A model generated the notes under the pieces. That model saw nothing but the letters and a program-made list of their open reading frames with translations. It did no database searches and had not been told where the DNA came from. This document shows positions 1 through 5,705 of a stretch of 12,420 nucleotides of DNA, piece by piece. The stretch comes from an uncultured Bacteroidales bacterium (GTDB lineage Bacteria; Bacteroidota; Bacteroidia; Bacteroidales; UBA932), in the NCBI GenBank assembly GCA_946187365.1, contig CAMHRD010000010.1:1-12420 (forward strand). Reading direction: 5' to 3'. The translations under genes and the position numbers were made by a program. The stretch's first letter is position 1; each line of letters starts with the position of its first letter.

Positions 1-1
1 G

Positions 2-634
2 AAGATAATTGAGGAGTATGCACTCGGAAGAGTTAAGCGTCTGGGAGGTCCTCACTGCATTCTTATTGCTGCTTGCTTTGCTCCTGGAAATGAGAAATAT
101 ACAGGCAAGTTCCTGGATGAATGCTGCAAGATTTCCGGAATGGATATGTGGCCAATGATTAAGTATCTGCTTAAGAGTGAAGACCTAGATGTTAACATGG
201 CGGGCTTTGCAATGAAGGAGGAGAACCTGCGTACTCTGCTCAATGACCCTCTGGCAATGGTAATTACAGACGGAAGCGTTTACTCTCCTGAGGGAAGACT
301 GGGACAGGAGGCACCTCATCCACGTTCATACGGAGCCTTCACAAACTATATGGGCAAGTATGTAAGAGATGAGAAGTTCTGTGATTTGCAGACAGCTATT
401 TACAAATGTACCGCGCTGCCAGCCAGCCAGTTGAAACTCAAAGACCGCGGACTTCTGAAGGAGGGTTACTGTGCAGACGTACTGGTATTTGACCCTAAGA
501 CAATTGCAGACGTTGCAACATACGGACAGCCTCACCAATTCTCAATTGGTATAGACCACGTATTTGTAAACGGAGCTCACGAACTCAAAGACGGCAAGTA
601 CACAGGCTGTGACCTTGCCGGCGTAATAATTTAA
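2..634 (+). CDS. N-acyl-D-amino-acid deacylase (D-aminoacylase family amidohydrolase), C-terminal part
   Basis: Partial: the reading frame is open from base 2, so the start lies left of the window and about 210 C-terminal residues are visible. The family hydrolyses N-acyl-D-amino acids (amidohydrolase superfamily, metal-dependent TIM barrel). The sequence shows the family's late motifs in order: 'VITDGSVYSPEG' (the Asp encoded at 269-271 fits the conserved catalytic/metal Asp of 'SDG'), 'PHPRSYGAF', 'GKYVRDEK', 'KCTALPASQLKLKDRGLLKEGYCADVL' in near-canonical form, 'VFDP', and 'PHQFSIGIDHVFVNG', which belongs to the C-terminal beta-sandwich. The stop TAA (632-634) overlaps the stop of the converging phoH gene. 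The exact acyl-D-amino-acid substrate cannot be told. No truncation or frameshift is seen in the visible part. Confidence 0.88.
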   Translation, partial: KIIEEYALGRVKRLGGPHCILIAACFAPGNEKYTGKFLDECCKISGMDMWPMIKYLLKSEDLDVNMAGFAMKEENLRTLLNDPLAMVITDGSVYSPEGRLGQEAPHPRSYGAFTNYMGKYVRDEKFCDLQTAIYKCTALPASQLKLKDRGLLKEGYCADVLVFDPKTIADVATYGQPHQFSIGIDHVFVNGAHELKDGKYTGCDLAGVII

Positions 635-1602
635 GATTCAGCCTCCTCCTTTCCAAAGGCGGAGACAATCTTACTTACAAGGGGATGGCGGACAATATCT
701 TCAGTATCAAAGTTTATTACCGCTATCCCTCTTATTTTGCCCAGCATCTTAATTCCCTTTGCAAGACCTGAATCCTCCTTGTTCGGAAGGTCTATCTGGG
801 TCATATCTCCGGTAACTATAAACTTGGAGTTGTTACCCATTCTGGTAAGGAACATCTTTAACTGACCAAGTGATGTATTCTGCGCCTCATCCAAAATTAC
901 AAAGGCGCTCTCAAGGGTGCGGCCTCTCATATATGCCAGCGGAGCAATCTGAATTGTACCCTCCTCCATAAGTGTCTTAAGACGCTGAGGGGCAATCATA
1001 TCTCCAAGTGCGTCATAGAGCGGCTGCAGGTATGGATCCAGCTTCTCCTTTACGTCTCCAGGAAGAAATCCCAGCCTCTCTCCTGCCTCAACTGCAGGAC
1101 GGGTGAGTATCAAACGCCTCACCTGTTTGTTCTGCAACGCCCTTACTGCCAGAGCAATGGCGGTGTAGGTCTTACCTGTTCCTGCAGGGCCCAGAGCAAA
1201 AATCAGATCGTGAGTATCAAAATCCTTAACCAGTTTCTTCTGGTGTTTTGTTCTGGCACACACCATCTTACCGTTGTTGCCCACAACAATCATATCCTTG
1301 GTGGCAGCGTTGGTAATAACCTCCGGCTCGCTCTTTTTCTTGGCAACAGGAGTAGGCTGGAAGATGGAATCTACATCATCCGTATTGAGATGACGCTTGT
1401 TCAGTTTAATTTTTGCCAGTGCGTTTATGGCGTTTTCAAAGGTGTTTATGTCTTTGTAAGTTCCTTTGAGCTTGATGGTTGTATCTCTCGGAGTAACCTT
1501 CAGAGATGGGAAGTAGGCGCAAAGGTGGTTTATGATTTTGTCATTGATTCCGTAGATATCTATAGGATCAATATTCTGCAGTTGAATTTTCTTTTCCGGC
1601 AT
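631..1602 (-). CDS. phoH: PhoH family ATPase (PhoH/YbeZ-like)
   Basis: A 323-residue PhoH-like P-loop ATPase, the usual length for the YbeZ-type branch. An N-terminal KH-like part (about 1-85) precedes the ATPase domain. Walker A is GPAGTGKT at 138-145, the family signature 'LTRPAVEAGERLGFLPGD' lies at about 166-183, Walker B is 'VILDEAQN' at 235-242, and 'TGDMTQIDLP' (264-273) is the sensor-like motif. These proteins are cytoplasmic and linked to RNA metabolism (YbeZ works with the YbeY RNase), but the exact role is not settled. The ATG lies only 3 nt after the stop of the upstream capA-like gene and has no clear Shine-Dalgarno, so translational coupling is likely. Its stop shares the bases TTAA with the deacylase stop coming the other way. 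A ybeY gene is not visible nearby. Confidence 0.93.
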   Translation of the reverse strand: MPEKKIQLQNIDPIDIYGINDKIINHLCAYFPSLKVTPRDTTIKLKGTYKDINTFENAINALAKIKLNKRHLNTDDVDSIFQPTPVAKKKSEPEVITNAATKDMIVVGNNGKMVCARTKHQKKLVKDFDTHDLIFALGPAGTGKTYTAIALAVRALQNKQVRRLILTRPAVEAGERLGFLPGDVKEKLDPYLQPLYDALGDMIAPQRLKTLMEEGTIQIAPLAYMRGRTLESAFVILDEAQNTSLGQLKMFLTRMGNNSKFIVTGDMTQIDLPNKEDSGLAKGIKMLGKIRGIAVINFDTEDIVRHPLVSKIVSAFGKEEAES

Positions 1603-1605
1603 AAA

Positions 1606-2733
1606 TCAGTCACTTATAATCTTTATCAAATCTTTCTTAATGAGTGTTGGGTAAAAGTTTTTAAGCGTTTTGAAACTCTCCTTCTGCTTTGCGGTTTTTC
1701 CTCCTTCTTTAAACTCCTCTCCCTCCATAAACTCCTTCATTGGAACAACGGTGTAATCCTCCAGCAGCTGCCCCTTTCTAAAGCACCACAGGTACTTCCA
1801 GTCCGGCATAAGCATACGGAGGCGTCCCATTGCATCTCTCTCAAAATGAAGAGATACCAGAATACCGGTGTGGGTGTATCCGCTAAAATACTGGTTGGAG
1901 ACATAGTTTCCCAGAGAGTAGAATACAACCCTCTTTACCGTATCTCCTTTTGTGTAGATGTAGCCCTCCTCAGGAACGTGAGGGTGACCTCCAATTATGG
2001 CGTCAACTCCCTCGTTGAACATAAATTGCGCATACTCCTTCTGCAGCCAGGATGGCTCAGTGTGATACTCTTCACCCCAGTGAGGAAGTGCAATTATAAA
2101 GTCTGCACCCTTCTTCTTTGCCTCAAGAATATGTTCCCTAATCTCTGTACTGTCTTGCAGATTAACGTAATATGGGCTCGGTACTGGTATCCCGTTTGTG
2201 CCGTATGTAAAGTTGAAAAGGGCAAAACGTATTCCTTTGAGTTCCACCATAAGGAGGGAAGATGTGTCTGCCTCCTCTTTGTTGCGGTAGGCTCCAAGCC
2301 TCTGAACCTTAAGGGTATCGTAGGCATCTATGGTCTTTTTGAGTCCTGTTGCTCCTCTGTCACATATATGGTTGTTGGCCATAAGGAAGAGGTCTATCCC
2401 GCTCTCCTTTGCCTGGGTTGCAATCTCATACGGAGCGGAGAAGTAGGGGTAGCCGCTGTAAGGTTTGCATCCTACCGTAAACTCCATATTTGCAACCATA
2501 TAGTCTGCCTTCTTAAACTCCTCCTCCATATATCGGAAGGTGTTGGCGTAGTTGTATGTTCCGTCTGCCTGCAGCGCCGCCCTTATCTGCCCTCCGTGCT
2601 GCATCACATCTCCAATGAAAGAGATGGTTACGGTATCCGGCTTAATCTCCTGCTGTTGAGGGGCCGGTGCGCTTGCCCCTCTGCAGGCGCTCAGAAGCAA
2701 CCAGGGAACTATTAAAACTCTTATAATCTTCAT
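1606..2733 (-). CDS. CapA-family metallophosphatase lipoprotein (PGA_cap domain)
   Basis: 375 residues. The N-terminus is a lipoprotein signal: a short hydrophobic run, then the lipobox 'LSAC' with Cys17 as the predicted lipidated residue, followed by a Pro/Gln-rich linker. The catalytic domain (about 34-310) carries the calcineurin-like motifs of the CapA/PgsA family: 'GDVM' (41-44), 'NMEF' (82-85), 'ANNHICDRG' (119-127), 'HWGEEYH' (218-224) and 'GGHPHV' (248-253), which together should bind two metal ions. CapA was first known from poly-gamma-glutamate capsule synthesis. No capB/capC-like genes are in the window, so a capsule role is not supported; an envelope phosphatase is a safer description. 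It is the first gene of a two-gene unit with phoH. A promoter-like box lies only 5 nt upstream of the ATG. The next in-frame Met (residue 44) would remove the signal peptide, so this start is preferred. Confidence 0.9.
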   Translation of the reverse strand: MKIIRVLIVPWLLLSACRGASAPAPQQQEIKPDTVTISFIGDVMQHGGQIRAALQADGTYNYANTFRYMEEEFKKADYMVANMEFTVGCKPYSGYPYFSAPYEIATQAKESGIDLFLMANNHICDRGATGLKKTIDAYDTLKVQRLGAYRNKEEADTSSLLMVELKGIRFALFNFTYGTNGIPVPSPYYVNLQDSTEIREHILEAKKKGADFIIALPHWGEEYHTEPSWLQKEYAQFMFNEGVDAIIGGHPHVPEEGYIYTKGDTVKRVVFYSLGNYVSNQYFSGYTHTGILVSLHFERDAMGRLRMLMPDWKYLWCFRKGQLLEDYTVVPMKEFMEGEEFKEGGKTAKQKESFKTLKNFYPTLIKKDLIKIISD

Positions 2734-2738
2734 ATTTA

Positions 2739-2746
2739 CAAATATA
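2739..2746 (-). promoter_or_regulatory. Possible -7 box for capA-phoH
   Basis: The minus strand reads TATATTTG, an exact match to the Bacteroidota -7 consensus TAnnTTTG. It ends 5 nt before the capA ATG, which would make the transcript leaderless or nearly so. The -33 position holds only a weak TTATG-like sequence (2766-2770 on the minus strand). In AT-rich DNA the match could be chance. Confidence 0.4.
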
Positions 2747-2752
2747 GCTTTT

Positions 2753-2784
2753 TTTGTGATTGGGCCATAATTTTGCTAAATTTG
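2753..2784 (+). promoter_or_regulatory. Bacteroidota-type promoter for the SPOR-gcvT-leuS-yitT run
   Basis: TTTG at 2753-2756 (end of a run of seven T) is followed after 20 nt by TAAATTTG at 2777-2784. This fits the -33 TTTG / -7 TAnnTTTG promoter known in Bacteroides in both sequence and spacing. Transcription would start near 2788-2792, giving a leader of roughly 17-20 nt before the ATG at 2808. The site also argues for the ATG at 2808 and against the in-frame TTG at 2760, which lies upstream of the -7 box. Confidence 0.7.
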
Positions 2785-2807
2785 TCGGTCATATAAATCA
2801 AATAGAA

Positions 2808-3227
2808 ATGGACAAAAAGCTCCTTGCCGTATTGGCTCTTTCAGCCCTTCTTTTCTCCGGCTGTGACTGGATTAGAGAGAAGTTGGATATGCCTACATCC
2901 AAGCAGATTGCGGAAAAGAAAGAGAAGATTATTGCCGCGCAGCAGGCTGCCGTCAAAAAGGATACCCTTAAGGCGGATACCCTGGCTGCTCCGGTTAAAA
3001 CCGAGGCGGTCTACTATGTAATAGTGGGCGCCTTCAACAGTGACGAGTTGGTTCTTCTCAGTATGGAGAAGCACAAAGGAATACTGCAGGAGCCGTTTGC
3101 CTTTAAAATTCCATCGGGATTAAAACTGGTCTCAATTGGTGGATATCAGACACTTGAAGAGGCACGCGCAGCACATCAGCAGGCACTCAAGGCAGACCCT
3201 GAGGCCTGGGTTTACAAGAAAAGATAA
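2808..3227 (+). CDS. SPOR-domain lipoprotein
   Basis: 139 residues from the ATG at 2808. The frame is open further upstream (TTG at 2760), but that start would place 16 polar residues before the signal peptide and lies inside the promoter. The N-terminus is a lipoprotein signal with lipobox 'FSGC' and Cys19 as the lipidation site. A charged, Lys/Ala-rich linker (about 29-65) follows. The C-terminal domain (about 68-139, 'YYVIVGAFNSDELVLLSM' to the end) has the pattern of a SPOR domain: a 'VGAF' strand, then '(K)LVSIGGYQTLEEARAA' and a final 'EAWVYKK' strand. SPOR domains bind denuded glycan strands of peptidoglycan, often at the division site. It is the first gene of the + strand run and ends 16 nt before gcvT. 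The fold assignment is firm; a role in division or wall remodelling is inferred. Confidence 0.85.
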   Translation: MDKKLLAVLALSALLFSGCDWIREKLDMPTSKQIAEKKEKIIAAQQAAVKKDTLKADTLAAPVKTEAVYYVIVGAFNSDELVLLSMEKHKGILQEPFAFKIPSGLKLVSIGGYQTLEEARAAHQQALKADPEAWVYKKR

Positions 3228-3243
3228 TTAAAACAGATACACT

Positions 3244-4359
3244 ATGAAGACAACAGCTTATACTCAAAAACACATTGAACTGGGAGCAAAGATGACTCCG
3301 TTTGCAGGCTTTAACATGCCGTTGGAATATAAGGGGATTAAGGCAGAACACATGGCTGTAAGAGAGAGCGTTGGCGTATTTGACGTCTCTCACATGGGCG
3401 AGTTTACCGTTAAGGGTCCTAACGCTCTTAAGTTCATCCAGTACGTTACAAGCAATGACGCATCTGTTCTCTTCCCGGGTAAGGTTCAGTACTCCTGCCT
3501 TCCTAACGGAAAGGGCGGCATTGTAGATGACCTTTTGGTTTACTGCATTGATCCTGAGAACTATATGCTGGTTCCGAATGCAGCCAACATTGAGAAGGAT
3601 TTTAACCATCTCTGCCAGTTTGCACCTAAGTTCGGTCTCACTCCTGGCAAGGATTTCTGCAACATTTCAGACCAGATAAGCCAGTTGGCGGTTCAGGGTC
3701 CTAACGCAATGAAGGTTATGCAGCGCCTTTGCAAAGAGGATGTTATGGGTATGGAATATTACACCTTCAAGATTATGGAGGTTGCAGGCATTAAGGATGT
3801 AATCTTCTCAACTACAGGATATACAGGAGCAGGCGGATGTGAGATTTACGTAAAGAACGAGGATGCACTCAAACTCTGGGATGCAATCTTTGAGGCCGGA
3901 AAGCCTGAGAATATAACCCCTGCGGGACTGGGTTGCAGAGATACTCTCCGTTTGGAGATGGGCTTCTGCCTCTACGGCAACGATATAGATGATACCACCT
4001 CTCCTCTGGAGGCAAACCTGGGTTGGATTACCAAGTTCAACGATGTTAAGGGAGATTTTGTAGACAGAGACTATATGCTCAAGCAGAAGGCAGAAGGTCT
4101 TAAGAGACGCCTCTGCGGTTTTGAACTGATAGAGAGAGGAGTACCTCGCCACGGCTATGAGATCTGCAATGCCGAGGGCCGTCAGATTGGTTTTGTAACC
4201 AGCGGCGGAATGAGCCCTTGCACCAACAAGCCTATTGGTATGGGTTATGTTGAGGCACCTCTGTACAAGCTTGATACAGAGATATTTATTAAGGTCAGAG
4301 ATAAGCTTTTGAAAGCGGTCGTAGTTAGACCTCCTTTCTATAAGGCTCCTCAGAACTAA
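3244..4359 (+). CDS. gcvT: Aminomethyltransferase (glycine cleavage system T protein)
   Basis: 371 residues, normal for bacterial GcvT. It transfers the aminomethyl carbon from the lipoylated H protein to tetrahydrofolate, releasing ammonia and making 5,10-methylene-THF. Visible family motifs: 'TPFAGFNMPLEY' (18-29), 'FDVSHMGEF' (46-54), 'GGIVDDLLVY' (91-100) with the conserved catalytic Asp at 95/96, 'STTGYTGAGGCEIYV' (189-203), 'AGLGCRDTLRLEMGFCLYGNDI' (about 227-248) with the folate-contacting segment, and a C-terminal beta-barrel ending 'VVRPPFYK'. No residues expected to be essential are missing. gcvH and gcvP are absent from the window, so gcvT stands apart from its partners here. It sits 16 nt after the SPOR gene and 7 nt before the M28-like gene. 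No glycine riboswitch is visible upstream; there is no room for one. Confidence 0.96.
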   Translation: MKTTAYTQKHIELGAKMTPFAGFNMPLEYKGIKAEHMAVRESVGVFDVSHMGEFTVKGPNALKFIQYVTSNDASVLFPGKVQYSCLPNGKGGIVDDLLVYCIDPENYMLVPNAANIEKDFNHLCQFAPKFGLTPGKDFCNISDQISQLAVQGPNAMKVMQRLCKEDVMGMEYYTFKIMEVAGIKDVIFSTTGYTGAGGCEIYVKNEDALKLWDAIFEAGKPENITPAGLGCRDTLRLEMGFCLYGNDIDDTTSPLEANLGWITKFNDVKGDFVDRDYMLKQKAEGLKRRLCGFELIERGVPRHGYEICNAEGRQIGFVTSGGMSPCTNKPIGMGYVEAPLYKLDTEIFIKVRDKLLKAVVVRPPFYKAPQN

Positions 4360-4366
4360 TTTGTAA

Positions 4367-5695
4367 ATGACATTGACTAAGAGATTTATATCTGCACTCT
4401 CCTGCATTATGGTTGCAGGATTCCTGAGTGTACTCTGCGCTCAGGAGTTGAAGTATACCGCTGCCCCTCAGTCTGCGGCAACGTATGCAGACAGCGTTAA
4501 GGCAAAGGTGCTCTACCTCTGTTCCCCTTCACTCAAAGGGCGTATGGCTGGAACTAATGAGGAGAAAATAACCTCAAAGTACATCTATGATTACCTTCAG
4601 AGTGTGGGAGTTATGATGCTCTCCACAGATGAGGGTGATGACTTCGGAATGGCAGACCCTAACGGAGGAGATACTCTCCGTTCCCGTAACATTGTGGGTA
4701 TTATTCCGGGTTATGATCCTACTTTGAAAGGGGAGTACGTACTCATTGGAACTCACTATGACGGACCCGGTTACGGCAAACCTGGAGCATACGACAACGC
4801 AGCGGCAACCGCTTCACTTATGCAGATTGCAAAGATGGTATCTGAGAACAAGTTTATGTTCCGCCGCTCCGTAATCATTGCCTTCTTTGGTGCAGGCCGT
4901 CTGGCCTCTGCCGGCAGCTGGTACTTTCTAAACCGCTCCTTTGCAGACAAGGACAAGATAACCTTTATGATAGATATCAACTGCCTTGGACGTGAGGATA
5001 ACATCAATAAGTTCCAGGCATTTACGGGGGTTGGAAACAAGAGGGTGATTCAGGAGGTTCTTATGGCTGCAGAGAGGCCTTTCTCCATTGTTCCGGAGAT
5101 TGCTGAGCTGGAGCCTGTGGCATCTGACTACCGTAACTTCTACTCCGCAGAGATTCCAATAACTCTTTTCTCATCGGGTGACAACAACCAGCGGGGAACC
5201 ATTCATGATACTCCTAACATGCTGGATTATTTCACTTTGGGAAGAATCTGCGAATACATCTACACCTATGCCAATCAGATAGCAAACCTTAAGGACAGGA
5301 TAGGCGCTGAGGCTCCGGTTGAGGTTTCCCCATCGGGAGAGAGAATATACTCCCAGCAGGAGGTAGACAAGAGGGCAATGTATTTCAGAGGAGATGAGAG
5401 AAACTTCCTCAAAGATTATGTATACAACTACGTAAAATATCCGGACAGCGCTATTGCTCAGGGAATTGAGGGTACGGAGATAGCAGAATTTGTGGTAGAT
5501 GGCAAGGGAAAGATTAAGGATATAAAGATTACAAAGAGCCTCTCGGATGATATTGACAAAGAGGTGATTAAGGTGCTCAAGGGCTCTCCTAAATGGGTTC
5601 CTGCAGAGATAGGCGGAGAGAAGGTGAGCGTAAAGATCTCTCTTGCAATAGAGTTCATTCTTACAAAGAAATCAACAATAGGAATTAAGAAATAA
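4367..5695 (+). CDS. M28-like peptidase, probably inactive, fused to a C-terminal TonB_C domain
   Basis: 442 residues. A signal peptide (1-25, likely cleavage between Ala25 and Gln26; an exported protein beginning with Gln is common in this phylum) leads to an M28-type domain (about 45-305). Expected zinc ligands: 'GTHYDG' keeps His130, 'AYDNAAATAS' keeps Asp143, and 'IHDTPNMLDY' keeps His280. The 'EE' pair of the 'AEExGLxGS' motif is replaced by Gly177-Arg178 in 'GAGRLASAGS', and the ligand Asp of 'INLDMIG' appears as Asn205 in 'IDINCLG'. This removes the catalytic Glu and two of the five metal ligands. Residues about 338-434 form a TonB_C domain ('YVKYPDSAIAQGIEGT', 'FVVDGKGKIKDIKI', 'PKWVPAEIGGEKVSVKI'). 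No membrane anchor follows. I infer a periplasmic or surface pseudo-peptidase that binds a partner or peptide. It could instead use a different metal arrangement. It lies 7 nt after gcvT and 10 nt before leuS. Confidence 0.82.
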   Translation: MTLTKRFISALSCIMVAGFLSVLCAQELKYTAAPQSAATYADSVKAKVLYLCSPSLKGRMAGTNEEKITSKYIYDYLQSVGVMMLSTDEGDDFGMADPNGGDTLRSRNIVGIIPGYDPTLKGEYVLIGTHYDGPGYGKPGAYDNAAATASLMQIAKMVSENKFMFRRSVIIAFFGAGRLASAGSWYFLNRSFADKDKITFMIDINCLGREDNINKFQAFTGVGNKRVIQEVLMAAERPFSIVPEIAELEPVASDYRNFYSAEIPITLFSSGDNNQRGTIHDTPNMLDYFTLGRICEYIYTYANQIANLKDRIGAEAPVEVSPSGERIYSQQEVDKRAMYFRGDERNFLKDYVYNYVKYPDSAIAQGIEGTEIAEFVVDGKGKIKDIKITKSLSDDIDKEVIKVLKGSPKWVPAEIGGEKVSVKISLAIEFILTKKSTIGIKK

Positions 5696-5705
5696 GTATC
5701 AGAAG

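Noticed and set aside
648..659. Inverted repeat CCTTTCCAAAGG near the phoH end as a terminator
   Set aside because: The loop would be only 2 nt, no T-run follows, and it lies in the phoH coding sequence.
1210..2715. A 501-codon open frame on the + strand antisense to phoH and capA
   Set aside because: Both minus-strand genes show complete family motifs. The antisense product is Cys/Val/Leu-rich without any recognisable domain, and it spans two separate genes, which is typical of a shadow frame.
3228..3243. Glycine riboswitch upstream of gcvT
   Set aside because: The gap is 16 nt, far too short for a riboswitch, and the upstream gene is clearly coding.
4357..4363. TAATTTG between gcvT and the M28-like gene as a -7 box
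   Set aside because: It is one base short of TAnnTTTG and overlaps the gcvT stop, with the next start codon only 3 nt later.
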